This document shows, piece after piece, positions 1 to 5,975 of a DNA stretch of 5,975 nucleotides. This DNA comes from Alphaproteobacteria bacterium MarineAlpha3_Bin3 (lineage in GTDB: Bacteria; Pseudomonadota; Alphaproteobacteria; Rhodospirillales; Casp-alpha2). The notes under the pieces were generated by a model, which saw only the letters and a program-made list of their open reading frames with translations, was not told the origin of the DNA and did not search any database. Positions within the stretch are counted from its first letter, which is position 1. Each line of letters begins with the position of its first letter. Both the position numbers and the translations under genes were made by a program. The stretch lies in assembly GCA_002938075.1 (NCBI GenBank), contig PTLK01000126.1, positions 1 to 5,975 on the forward strand, in the 5' to 3' direction.

Positions 1-408
1 GCCGCCGATGAACCGGTATAGGGGCTGTCCGGCCTCGTCGGCGGCGGCCCGGGAAACGGCCAGCGACACGCCGAGAATGGCGTTGGCACCCAAGCGTTCC
101 TTGGTGTCGGTGCCGTCGAGGCTGATCAAGGTGTTGTCGATCAGGAACTGGTCCTCGGCGTCCATCCCCGACAGCGCATCGAAGATCTCGCCGTTGACGG
201 ATTCACAGGCCTTCAACACCCCTTTTCCCCCATAGCGCTTTTTGTCGCCGTCGCGCAGTTCATGGGCCTCGTGCGCCCCGGTGGAAGCCCCCGACGGCAC
301 CCCAGCCCGTCCCATGGCACCGGTTTCCAGCACCACGTCGACCTCGACGGTCGGGTTGCCACGGGAATCAAGGATTTCTCGGGCGATGATGTCGGTAATG
401 GCGGTCAT
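1..408 (-). CDS. eno: Enolase (phosphopyruvate hydratase), N-terminal part, cut by window edge
   Basis: Enolase interconverts 2-phosphoglycerate and phosphoenolpyruvate in the cytoplasm. The minus strand from the ATG at 408 reads in frame for 136 codons to the window edge, about one third of a usual enolase of roughly 425 residues. Seen: the N-terminal signature DSRGNPTVEV (residues 14-23), and the mobile loop VPSGASTGAHEA (37-48) followed by ELRDGD. This loop carries the Ser that, in the family, binds the second magnesium; residues near 120-136 (GANAILGVSLAVSRAAA) are also typical. The catalytic barrel lies outside the window, so catalytic residues cannot be checked. The start is 9 nt after the kdsA stop and no Shine-Dalgarno is visible in the GC-rich gap, which suggests translation coupled to kdsA. 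Nothing in the visible part looks broken. Identity is very secure. Confidence 0.97.
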   Translation of the reverse strand, partial: MTAITDIIAREILDSRGNPTVEVDVVLETGAMGRAGVPSGASTGAHEAHELRDGDKKRYGGKGVLKACESVNGEIFDALSGMDAEDQFLIDNTLISLDGTDTKERLGANAILGVSLAVSRAAADEAGQPLYRFIGG

Positions 409-417
409 GGCGGGGGC

Positions 418-1260
418 TTAAATCTGCACCGGCCGGGCCTTGGCCAATCGGTCGATTTCGAGAAGGGTTTCGACGATATCGGGCAATTGGTCAAGTGCGA
501 TCATGTTGGGGCCGTCGGAAGGCGCGTTGTCCGGGTCCTGATGCGTCTCCATGAACACCGCGGCGACGCCGACGGCGACGGCGGCGCGAGCCAGGACCGG
601 GGCGAATTCCCGCTGGCCGCCGGATCGGGTTCCCTGCCCGCCCGGCTGCTGCACCGAATGGGTGGCGTCGAACACCACCGGGCATCCGGTCTGGGCCATG
701 ATCGGCAGCGAGCGCATGTCCGACACCAGGGTGTTGTAGCCGAAGCTGGCGCCCCGTTCACAGACCATGACGTTTGAATTTCCGGCGTCCTCAATTTTCC
801 TGACCACGTTGGCCATGTCCCACGGCGCCAGGAACTGGCCTTTTTTGACGTTGATGGCCTTGCCGGTCTTGCCCGCCGCCGTCAACAGATCGGTCTGGCG
901 GCATAGGAAGGCCGGGATCTGCAATACGTCGACGGCCTTGGCGACGGGGGCGCAGTGATCGGGCTGGTGCACGTCGGTGAGCACCGGCAGGCCAGTTTGC
1001 TTGCGGATATCGGCGAACACGGGCAACGCCTCGTCGAGGCCGACGCCGCGTTCGCTGCCACCGCTGGTCCTGTTGGCCTTGTCGTAGGAGGTCTTGTAGA
1101 TCAGCCCGATGCCGAGCTTCTTGGCCATTTCGGCGAGCGCGCCGGATATGTCCAGGGCGTGATCACGGCTTTCCATCACGCACGGGCCGGCGATCATGGT
1201 CAACGGCAGGTCGTTGCCGATATCGATGCCGCCGATGGTAATGTGGCGCGGAGTGGTCAT
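418..1260 (-). CDS. kdsA: 3-deoxy-8-phosphooctulonate synthase (KDO-8-phosphate synthase), metal-dependent type
   Basis: KdsA condenses phosphoenolpyruvate with D-arabinose 5-phosphate to KDO 8-phosphate, the first committed step to the KDO of the LPS inner core; it is cytoplasmic. The 280-residue protein is full length for the family. Seen: IAGPCVMES (23-31), YDKANR (59-64, the PEP/A5P-binding KANR), LTDVH (94-98), LPAFL-like IPAFLCRQTDL (115-125), INVKKGQF (136-143) and GASFGY (170-175). The residues Cys27, His201, Glu238 and Asp249 correspond, each shifted by exactly 16, to the metal ligands Cys11, His185, Glu222 and Asp233 of the Aquifex aeolicus enzyme. E. coli has Asn at the Cys position, so I infer the metal-dependent class. 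The ATG at 1260 follows a purine-rich GGGAACGGAA (1264-1273), an acceptable ribosome binding site. The gene lies 22 bp after pyrG and 9 bp before eno, so all three are probably co-transcribed. Confidence 0.97.
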   Translation of the reverse strand: MTTPRHITIGGIDIGNDLPLTMIAGPCVMESRDHALDISGALAEMAKKLGIGLIYKTSYDKANRTSGGSERGVGLDEALPVFADIRKQTGLPVLTDVHQPDHCAPVAKAVDVLQIPAFLCRQTDLLTAAGKTGKAINVKKGQFLAPWDMANVVRKIEDAGNSNVMVCERGASFGYNTLVSDMRSLPIMAQTGCPVVFDATHSVQQPGGQGTRSGGQREFAPVLARAAVAVGVAAVFMETHQDPDNAPSDGPNMIALDQLPDIVETLLEIDRLAKARPVQI

Positions 1261-1282
1261 CGGTTCCGTTCCCGCCCGGGCC

Positions 1283-2908
1283 CTACACCAGGCGCGCCTG
1301 ATCGACGGCGCCGGCGATGAACGAGGTGAACAAAGGATGCGGGTCGAAGGGCTTGGACTTCAGTTCCGGGTGGAACTGGACACCGACGAACCAGGGGTGA
1401 TCGGGAATCTCGATGATTTCCGGCAGCACCCCGTCGGGCGACATGCCGGAGAGCTTGAGCCCCGCGTTTTCCAGCTCCTCGCGGTAGTTGGTGTTGACTT
1501 CGTAACGGTGGCGGTGGCGTTCGGAAATTTCGTTGGCGGCGTAGATACCCTGTACCCGGCTGCCTTTTTCCAGCACGCAGGGATAGGCGCCGAGCCGCAT
1601 GGTGCCGCCAAAATTGCCGCCGGCCTCGCGTTTCTGCAACTCGCCCTCCTGCATCCATTCGGTCATCAGCCCCACCACCGGGTGCTTGCAGGGGCCGAAT
1701 TCGGTGGACCCCGCGTCGCCCAGCCCGGCCATGTTGCGGGCCGCCTCGACGACCGCCATCTGCATGCCGAAGCAGATGCCGAAATAGGGGATGCCGCGTT
1801 CGCGGGCGAAGCGGGCGGCGGCGATCTTCCCTTCCGAGCCGCGTTCGCCGAAGCCGCCGGGGACCAGGATTCCGTGCACGCCTTTCAGGTGTTCGATGGT
1901 GTCGCCGGTCTCGAAGATTTCGGAATCCATCCACTGCATGCCGACCTCGACCCTATTGGCGATGCCGCCGTGGTCGAGGGCCTCGGACAGGGACTTGTAG
2001 GCATCCCTGAGCCCGGTGTACTTGCCGACGATGGCGATGGACACTTCGCCTTCGGGTTTCAGGATGCGGTCCTCGATATCGGACCAGCGGCTTAGGTCCG
2101 GCTCTTTGACCTCGATTCCAAAGAGCTCGAATACCTGATTGTCCAGGCCTTCCTGGTGGTAGTTGATGGGGACGCCGTAGATGGTGTCCACGTCGAGCGC
2201 CGGAATGACCGCCTGTTCGCGGACGTTGCAGAACAACGCGATCTTGCGGCGCTCCGATTCGGGGATCGGCCGGTCGGAACGGCACAGCAATAAGTCTGGC
2301 TGGATGCCGACGCTCAACAGTTCCTTCACCGAGTGCTGGGTCGGTTTGGTCTTCAACTCGCCGGCGGTGGGAATGTAGGGCAACAGCGTCAGGTGGATGT
2401 ATATGGCCTTGTCGCGGCCCAGTTCGTTGCCCAATTGGCGAATCGCCTCGAGGAACGGCAGCCCCTCGATGTCGCCGACGGTGCCGCCGATTTCACAGAG
2501 CACGAAGTCCTCGTCCTTGAGGTCGTTGGTGATGAAGTTCTTGATGGCGTCGGTGATGTGGGGGATGACCTGGATGGTGGCGCCCAGGTAATCACCGCGG
2601 CGCTCCTTGGCGATGACGTCGGAATAAATCCGCCCCGTCGTCACGTTGTCGCTCTGGCGCGAGGCAACGCCGGTAAAGCGTTCGTAATGGCCGAGGTCGA
2701 GGTCGGTCTCGGCACCGTCGTCGGTGACGTAGACCTCGCCGTGCTGATAGGGCGACATGGTGCCGGGATCGACGTTGATGTAGGGGTCGAGCTTGCGCAG
2801 CCGCACCTTGAACCCGCGCGCCTGAAGCAACGCGCCGAGGGCCGCTGATGCAAGACCTTTACCGAGTGAGGAAACCACGCCGCCGGTGATGAAGATGAAC
2901 CGCGTCAT
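1283..2908 (-). CDS. pyrG: CTP synthase (glutamine-hydrolysing)
   Basis: CTP synthase aminates UTP to CTP using ATP and glutamine, the last step of de novo CTP synthesis, in the cytoplasm. The 541 residues match the usual length. The N-terminal synthase domain (about 1-266) has GGVVSSLGKG (9-18, nucleotide-binding loop), DPYINVDPGTM (41-51), and Asp71 and Glu139 (CEIGGTVGDIEG), equivalent to the magnesium ligands Asp72/Glu140 of E. coli. The C-terminal class I glutamine amidotransferase domain (about 290-535) has PGGFGERG (350-357), the nucleophile Cys379 in GICFGMQ, and His513/Glu515 in VQFHPE, so the triad is complete. The start is fixed by MTRFIFITGG aligning with the family N-terminus. 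There is no Shine-Dalgarno before it, and a terminator ends only 35 nt upstream, so initiation is unusual. kdsA follows after 22 bp. Confidence 0.98.
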   Translation of the reverse strand: MTRFIFITGGVVSSLGKGLASAALGALLQARGFKVRLRKLDPYINVDPGTMSPYQHGEVYVTDDGAETDLDLGHYERFTGVASRQSDNVTTGRIYSDVIAKERRGDYLGATIQVIPHITDAIKNFITNDLKDEDFVLCEIGGTVGDIEGLPFLEAIRQLGNELGRDKAIYIHLTLLPYIPTAGELKTKPTQHSVKELLSVGIQPDLLLCRSDRPIPESERRKIALFCNVREQAVIPALDVDTIYGVPINYHQEGLDNQVFELFGIEVKEPDLSRWSDIEDRILKPEGEVSIAIVGKYTGLRDAYKSLSEALDHGGIANRVEVGMQWMDSEIFETGDTIEHLKGVHGILVPGGFGERGSEGKIAAARFARERGIPYFGICFGMQMAVVEAARNMAGLGDAGSTEFGPCKHPVVGLMTEWMQEGELQKREAGGNFGGTMRLGAYPCVLEKGSRVQGIYAANEISERHRHRYEVNTNYREELENAGLKLSGMSPDGVLPEIIEIPDHPWFVGVQFHPELKSKPFDPHPLFTSFIAGAVDQARLV

Positions 2909-2943
2909 GGACGTATAGTGTACACCATTTTTTTCGAACGCCT

Positions 2944-2973
2944 AAAAAAAAGAGGCGGCATTCCCGCCGCCTC
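2944..2973 (-). terminator. Rho-independent terminator after secG
   Basis: A perfect 8-bp GC-rich stem (GAGGCGGC at 2952-2959 paired with GCCGCCTC at 2966-2973, 6-nt loop) is followed, when read on the minus strand, by eight consecutive T (2951 down to 2944). It lies 43 nt past the secG stop and is the expected end of a tpiA-secG transcript. A second T8 run (2984 down to 2977) precedes the stem on the same strand, so on the plus strand there is no T tract after the hairpin and it should work only in the minus direction. It sits just upstream of pyrG, so an attenuator role is possible if pyrG transcription begins further upstream; simple termination is more likely. Confidence 0.88.
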
Positions 2974-3015
2974 GATAAAAAAAATTCCGGGGTTCTCTCT
3001 CAAGATCCCTTCCCC

Positions 3016-3333
3016 CTACCTGGCAAGCGGGACGCTGGGCTCACCCGGCTGAGCCGGGGCCAGGGGAACGGGGCGTGGCTGATCGAGGATCGAGCTTGGT
3101 TGGCGCTCGTTGGAAGCCAGGATGGCCAGGGTCAAGCTGGAGGCCATGAAACACGCCGCCAGGACCGTCGTCGTCCGGGTCAGCAGGTCGGCGGTGGCGC
3201 GCCCGGTCATGAAGCCGCCCATGCCGCCGCCCCCGCCCATGCCCAGCGCGCCGCCTTCACTGCGTTGCAGGAGGACGACGCAGACAAGGGCGATCGCCAG
3301 CAGCAGGTGGATGACAAGGATGACCGCGGTCAT
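3016..3333 (-). CDS. secG: Protein-export membrane protein SecG
   Basis: SecG is the small auxiliary subunit of the SecYEG translocon in the inner membrane and stimulates SecA-driven protein export. The 105-residue protein has the family layout: a first membrane helix (about 2-22), the conserved LLQRSEGGALG (21-31), a very glycine-rich cytoplasmic loop (30-40, GMGGGGGMGG core) leading into GRATADLLTRTT (44-55), and a second membrane helix (about 54-73). A proline-rich tail of about 30 residues (78-105) is probably periplasmic, is poorly conserved in the family and makes no recognisable domain. The ATG at 3333 is preceded by a weak purine-rich site (AAGAGAA, 3341-3347). It lies 78 bp after tpiA with no convincing promoter of its own, and a strong terminator follows, so tpiA and secG are probably one transcript. 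Confidence 0.95.
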   Translation of the reverse strand: MTAVILVIHLLLAIALVCVVLLQRSEGGALGMGGGGGMGGFMTGRATADLLTRTTTVLAACFMASSLTLAILASNERQPSSILDQPRPVPLAPAQPGEPSVPLAR

Positions 3334-3411
3334 GGTGTTGTTCTCTTTTCCCGTCGCCGGGCCCGTCGGCGGCCCTACGCCGCGCTTTTTAATCCCTTGC
3401 GCACGATATGG

Positions 3412-4176
3412 CTAGACACAACTTTGGGCGATGGCCCAAAAACCTTCGGCCGTGAGGCTGGCGCCGCCGATCAGGCCGCCGTCGACGTCTTCCAGCGCCA
3501 GCAGGTCACGGGCGTTTTCGGGCTTCATGGAGCCGCCGTAAAGGACCCTGACCCCGACCGCCTCTTCGGCGCCCAAGGCGGCCGTCAATTCAGCCCGGAT
3601 CAGCGCGTGGACTTCCTGCACCTCGTTCGTCGACGGCGTGCGCCCGGTACCGATGGCCCAGATCGGCTCGTAGGCGATCACCGTATTGGCGGCCGCGGAC
3701 GGCTCCGGGACCGAACCGGCCAGTTGGGATTTGATCACATCGAGGGTCTTGGCGCCGTCGCGCTGTTCCTCGGTCTCGCCGATGCAGATGATGGCCGCCA
3801 TGCCCTGGGCCTGGACGGCGGTGGCCCTGGCCTGAACGGCGGTATCCGTTTCTTGGTGGTTGGTGCGCCGTTCGGAATGGCCGACGATCACGAAATCGCA
3901 GCCCAGGTCGGCCAGCATGGCGGCGCTGACGTCGCCGGTATGGGCCCCCTTCTCGACCGGGTGGCAGTCCTGGGCGCCAAGGGAAATGGCGCTGCCGGCA
4001 AGGGCGTCACCGACGGCGGCGATCAGGGTAAAGGGCGGGCAAACCGCCAGGTCGAAGACCGCGTCGGTTTCGTCTTTCATCAGGTCCGACAAGCCCGAGG
4101 CCAGGATCCGGCCATCGGCACGGAGGCCGTTCATTTTCCAGTTTCCGGCAATCAAGGGGCGGCGGGGGGTGCTCAT
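3412..4176 (-). CDS. tpiA: Triosephosphate isomerase
   Basis: TIM interconverts dihydroxyacetone phosphate and glyceraldehyde 3-phosphate in glycolysis and gluconeogenesis, in the cytoplasm as a dimer. The 254 residues match the single-domain (beta/alpha)8 barrel length. Catalytic residues are all present: Asn12 and Lys14 in AGNWKMNG (10-17), His100 in VGHSERR (98-104) and Glu170 in AYEPIWAIGTG (168-178), the family signature. The phosphate-gripping loop 6 reads AIGTGRTPS (174-182), with Arg where many TIMs have Lys, a common variant. YGGSMKPEN (213-221) and GGLIGGASL (233-241) complete the phosphate site. The ATG at 4176 has a good Shine-Dalgarno, AGGAA (4182-4186), 5 nt upstream. It is the first gene of the minus-strand cluster and is divergent from the ppiD-like gene. 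Confidence 0.98.
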   Translation of the reverse strand: MSTPRRPLIAGNWKMNGLRADGRILASGLSDLMKDETDAVFDLAVCPPFTLIAAVGDALAGSAISLGAQDCHPVEKGAHTGDVSAAMLADLGCDFVIVGHSERRTNHQETDTAVQARATAVQAQGMAAIICIGETEEQRDGAKTLDVIKSQLAGSVPEPSAAANTVIAYEPIWAIGTGRTPSTNEVQEVHALIRAELTAALGAEEAVGVRVLYGGSMKPENARDLLALEDVDGGLIGGASLTAEGFWAIAQSCV

Positions 4177-4186
4177 GGCGGTTCCT
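4177..4186 (-). promoter_or_regulatory. Shine-Dalgarno of tpiA
   Basis: On the minus strand AGGAA (4186 down to 4182) lies 5 nt before the tpiA ATG. It is the clearest ribosome binding site in the window, in contrast to pyrG and eno, which show none, and it supports the chosen tpiA start. Confidence 0.7.
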
Positions 4187-4218
4187 GTGTTTGGCGTATC
4201 GGTGGGGCGGCTGTTTAA

Positions 4219-4247
4219 TAAATATTCTGAACCGGCGGTCCGAACAA
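4219..4247 (-). promoter_or_regulatory. Candidate sigma-70 promoter for tpiA-secG
   Basis: Read on the minus strand, TTGTTC (4247-4242) and TATTTA (4224-4219) are separated by 17 nt. Each matches the consensus at only 3 of 6 bases, but the pair lies in the only AT-rich patch of a GC-rich intergenic region. It would start transcription near 4212, giving a leader of about 36 nt that contains the AGGAA ribosome binding site. The spacing and position are good and the hexamers are weak. Confidence 0.35.
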
Positions 4248-4311
4248 GGATCGAGACCCTGTTCCTCCGCGGCCTAAGGATTCGATACGGCCCGGTTGCG
4301 CGAATAGGTGG

Positions 4312-4340
4312 TTGCGGGGCACCAGCGGCGCTCCTATGAT
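4312..4340 (+). promoter_or_regulatory. Candidate sigma-70 promoter for the ppiD-like gene
   Basis: TTGCGG (4312-4317) and TATGAT (4335-4340, 5 of 6 matches to the -10 consensus) are separated by 17 nt. Only the TTG part of the -35 matches, but this is the best conserved part in alphaproteobacterial housekeeping promoters. Transcription would start near 4347, leaving a leader of about 75 nt before the ATG at 4422. No operator-like repeat is evident around it. Confidence 0.45.
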
Positions 4341-4421
4341 GCCGTCCGCCAAGCCCCTTTGGGCCTTGTTTCCTGGGGTGTTAGCGACGCCTTCTCCAAC
4401 CTTAATCCTTCGGGACGCGCC

Positions 4422-5975
4422 ATGCTGACCGCCATTCGAAACCGTACCCAATCGATTGTCGTCAAGGCTCTGGCGGGCCTCTTGGTCGCCAGTTTCGCCC
4501 TCTGGGGCGTCAGCGATATGTTCACGCCGGGTTCTTCGCCGTCACTGGTGTTCGAGGTTGGCGACGTCGAGATCGGCCCCAGCGAAGTCGAGTACGATGT
4601 CCGGCGCGAAATCAACCGCCTGCGTCCGATGCTGGGCGACCAGTTCGGGGTTGAACAGGCCCGGTCCATGGGTTTGATCGAATCCCTGGTGCAGCGGAAA
4701 ATCAACGACACTGCGATCTATCTCGCGGCAAAGGAACTCGGCGTCGCCATCAATGACGACCTGGTGTTGGCCGAGATCAAGAACACTCCCGGCTTTCAAA
4801 GCTTAGGGGGTTTCGATCAAGACCGCTTCCAACAGGCTTTGAGCCAGAATTTCATGACCCAGAACGATTATATCGTTCAGGTCCGCCGGCAAATGGGGCG
4901 CAATCAGATACTCGAAAGCTTCAGCCTCCAAACGGCGCCGAAACGGCTGGTGGATACGATCTATAGGCACCGCCAGGAAAAAAGGACCGTCGACACCGTC
5001 CATATTTCCGACAGCGCCCAGAAAGGTATCCCCGAACCGGACGGCGCGGCATTGGAAAAATACCACAAGGACAATGCTGGAACCTTCACTGCCCCTGAAT
5101 ATCGCGCCTTGACGGTGATCCGGCTTGAAGCGTCGGATTTGGCCAAGGATGTCGAGGTTTCGGACGGGGAACTCAAGGAGTCCTACGAGGCCCGGGAGGA
5201 CGAATTCACGGTTCAGGAGTCTCGCCGGGTCATGCAGATGATCCTTGCCAGCGAGGAGGAAGCTAAAAAGGCCGAAAGAGCGCTTTCCGAGGGGGGTGAC
5301 TTTGTCACCGTCGCTTTGAAAGTGGCCAAGATGAATATCTCCACCATCGAATTGGGCCGGCTGACCCGGGCCGGGCTGCCGTTTCCCGAACTGGTGGAAC
5401 CGGTCTTTTCATTGAAGGAAGGCGCCAACAGCGCCCCGGTCAAAAGCCCCCTGGGATGGCATTTGTTCCATGTCACCGATGTCGAACCGGGGAGCACCAA
5501 AACCCTGGATGAGGTGCGAGACGACCTCGGCCAATCCCTGGCCCTAGAAAAAGCCGTCGACAACATGTTCGAACTGGCCAACCGGCTGGAGGATTTGTTG
5601 GGCGGCGGCGCCAACCTGGAGGAAGCGGCGGCGCAATTGAACCTGAGGATCGTCAAGGTCGCGGCGGTTGATAAAAGCGCCCTGGACCCCGCCGGGCGCA
5701 AGGTCGAGTCCCTGCCGGGAGGGGATTTTCTCTCCATCGCCTTTGTCACCGAGGAAAGCGCCGACAGCCTTTTGACCGAAACCGGCGATGACGGGTATTT
5801 CGTTCTCCGGGTCGATGGGGTGACGGCGCGGGCCCTGCGTCCCTTGGACACGGTCAAGGCCAAGGTCGCCGAAGCCTGGAAAGCCGGTAAACGGGCTGAG
5901 AAGGCGAAACAATCCGCCGAATCCGTGATCGCCCGGGTCAAGGGCGGGACCGGGCTGGATGTGATTGCCAAGGAA
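4422..5975 (+). CDS. ppiD: PpiD/SurA-type peptidylprolyl isomerase, membrane-anchored periplasmic chaperone, C-terminus cut by window edge
   Basis: PpiD-like proteins are anchored in the inner membrane and chaperone newly exported proteins near the Sec translocon. The plus strand is open from the ATG at 4422 to the edge: 518 codons, of roughly 620-640 expected. Seen: a short basic N-terminus (RNR, 6-8), one membrane helix (about 12-31) ending LWGVSDMF, and then a SurA_N-like chaperone region (about 35-190). Next is a parvulin domain (about 264-355) with GGDFVTVALKVAK, LGRLTRAGLP, FSLKEGANSAPVKSPLGWHLFHV. The first parvulin motif reads ESRRVMQMIL instead of the active RHIL type, so isomerase activity is doubtful. 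A C-terminal region rich in Lys, Ala and Glu follows. I see no cysteine in the visible protein, as suits a periplasmic protein. A weak GGGA (4412-4415) lies 6 nt before the start. It is divergent from tpiA. In many alphaproteobacteria trpE follows, outside this window. Confidence 0.9.
   Translation, partial: MLTAIRNRTQSIVVKALAGLLVASFALWGVSDMFTPGSSPSLVFEVGDVEIGPSEVEYDVRREINRLRPMLGDQFGVEQARSMGLIESLVQRKINDTAIYLAAKELGVAINDDLVLAEIKNTPGFQSLGGFDQDRFQQALSQNFMTQNDYIVQVRRQMGRNQILESFSLQTAPKRLVDTIYRHRQEKRTVDTVHISDSAQKGIPEPDGAALEKYHKDNAGTFTAPEYRALTVIRLEASDLAKDVEVSDGELKESYEAREDEFTVQESRRVMQMILASEEEAKKAERALSEGGDFVTVALKVAKMNISTIELGRLTRAGLPFPELVEPVFSLKEGANSAPVKSPLGWHLFHVTDVEPGSTKTLDEVRDDLGQSLALEKAVDNMFELANRLEDLLGGGANLEEAAAQLNLRIVKVAAVDKSALDPAGRKVESLPGGDFLSIAFVTEESADSLLTETGDDGYFVLRVDGVTARALRPLDTVKAKVAEAWKAGKRAEKAKQSAESVIARVKGGTGLDVIAKE

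Larger units (their letters stand above)
4177..4421. other. Divergent intergenic region between tpiA and the ppiD-like gene
   Basis: This is the largest gap in the window (245 bp). It holds the two candidate promoters and an AT-rich island at about 4212-4228 in otherwise GC-rich DNA. I see no tRNA, no convincing small gene, no direct repeat and no strong inverted repeat. A minor hairpin (GCCC/GGGC, 4353-4364) would fall in the leader of the ppiD-like mRNA but is too short to call a terminator. A 78-codon minus-strand open frame (4215-4451) crosses the region and the start of ppiD; its sequence is arbitrary-looking and it overlaps the promoters, so I do not call it a gene. Confidence 0.6.

Noticed and set aside
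1196..2095. Plus-strand open frame of 299 codons opposite pyrG and kdsA
   Set aside because: It is antisense to conserved pyrG sequence including the Cys379 region and has no recognisable motif or ribosome binding site. It is explained by GC-rich codon bias of the opposite strand.
3367..3390. Plus-strand hairpin (CGGCG/CGCCG) followed by CGCTTTTT between secG and tpiA
   Set aside because: The stem is only 5 bp and both flanking genes lie on the minus strand, so no plus-strand transcript is known to need termination there. It could stop antisense RNA, but the evidence is too thin.
3100..4218. Long plus-strand open frame (372 codons) opposite tpiA and secG
   Set aside because: It runs antisense through two unmistakable genes and reads as low-complexity Gly/Arg/Asp-rich protein. 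This is typical of shadow frames in GC-rich DNA, and no family is recognisable.
4351..4370. Hairpin GCCC/GGGC followed by a T-rich stretch in the ppiD leader, as terminator or riboswitch
   Set aside because: The stem is 4 bp (6 with a bulge), the T tract is interrupted, and no larger conserved fold is visible.
4215..4451. Possible 78-codon minus-strand gene in the tpiA-ppiD gap
   Set aside because: It overlaps the start of the ppiD-like gene and both candidate promoters, has no good ribosome binding site and resembles no family known to me.
5213..5971. Minus-strand open frame of 252 codons opposite the ppiD-like gene
   Set aside because: The plus frame has a membrane anchor and a recognisable parvulin domain, whereas the minus frame is Ser/Arg/Ala-rich with no motif, so it is a shadow.

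Overview
The window is an ordinary, GC-rich, densely packed chromosomal segment of an alphaproteobacterium, most likely Rhodospirillales-like. This rests on the protein sequences (SecG loop, TIM and PpiD style) and on the gene order, which I recall as common in alphaproteobacteria; I could not run a database search. The presence of kdsA means the organism makes an LPS with KDO.

Layout: five genes lie on the minus strand and read right to left: tpiA (3412-4176), secG (3016-3333), pyrG (1283-2908), kdsA (418-1260) and the 5' part of eno (1-408, cut by the left edge). One large gene lies on the plus strand: a PpiD-like membrane-anchored periplasmic chaperone (4422-5975, cut by the right edge). 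A 245-bp divergent intergenic region (4177-4421) separates the two directions and holds a candidate promoter for each. A strong intrinsic terminator (2944-2973) follows secG. It splits the minus-strand genes into a tpiA-secG unit and a pyrG-kdsA-eno unit, with kdsA 22 bp behind pyrG and eno 9 bp behind kdsA.

How the genes work together: TpiA and Eno are glycolytic/gluconeogenic enzymes. Eno makes PEP, which KdsA condenses with arabinose 5-phosphate. PyrG makes CTP, which is needed downstream to activate KDO as CMP-KDO. The pyrG-kdsA-eno unit can therefore be read as supplying the inputs of LPS inner-core synthesis. SecG (Sec translocon) and PpiD (chaperone near the translocon exit) both concern protein export.

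I found no mobile element, CRISPR array, tRNA/rRNA, phage gene or unknown gene cassette, and no evidence of an undescribed system. The points most worth a second look are local: the initiation region of pyrG (terminator about 35 nt upstream, no Shine-Dalgarno, possibly leaderless or attenuated), the metal-dependent-type residues of KdsA, and the degenerate parvulin domain of the PpiD-like protein.
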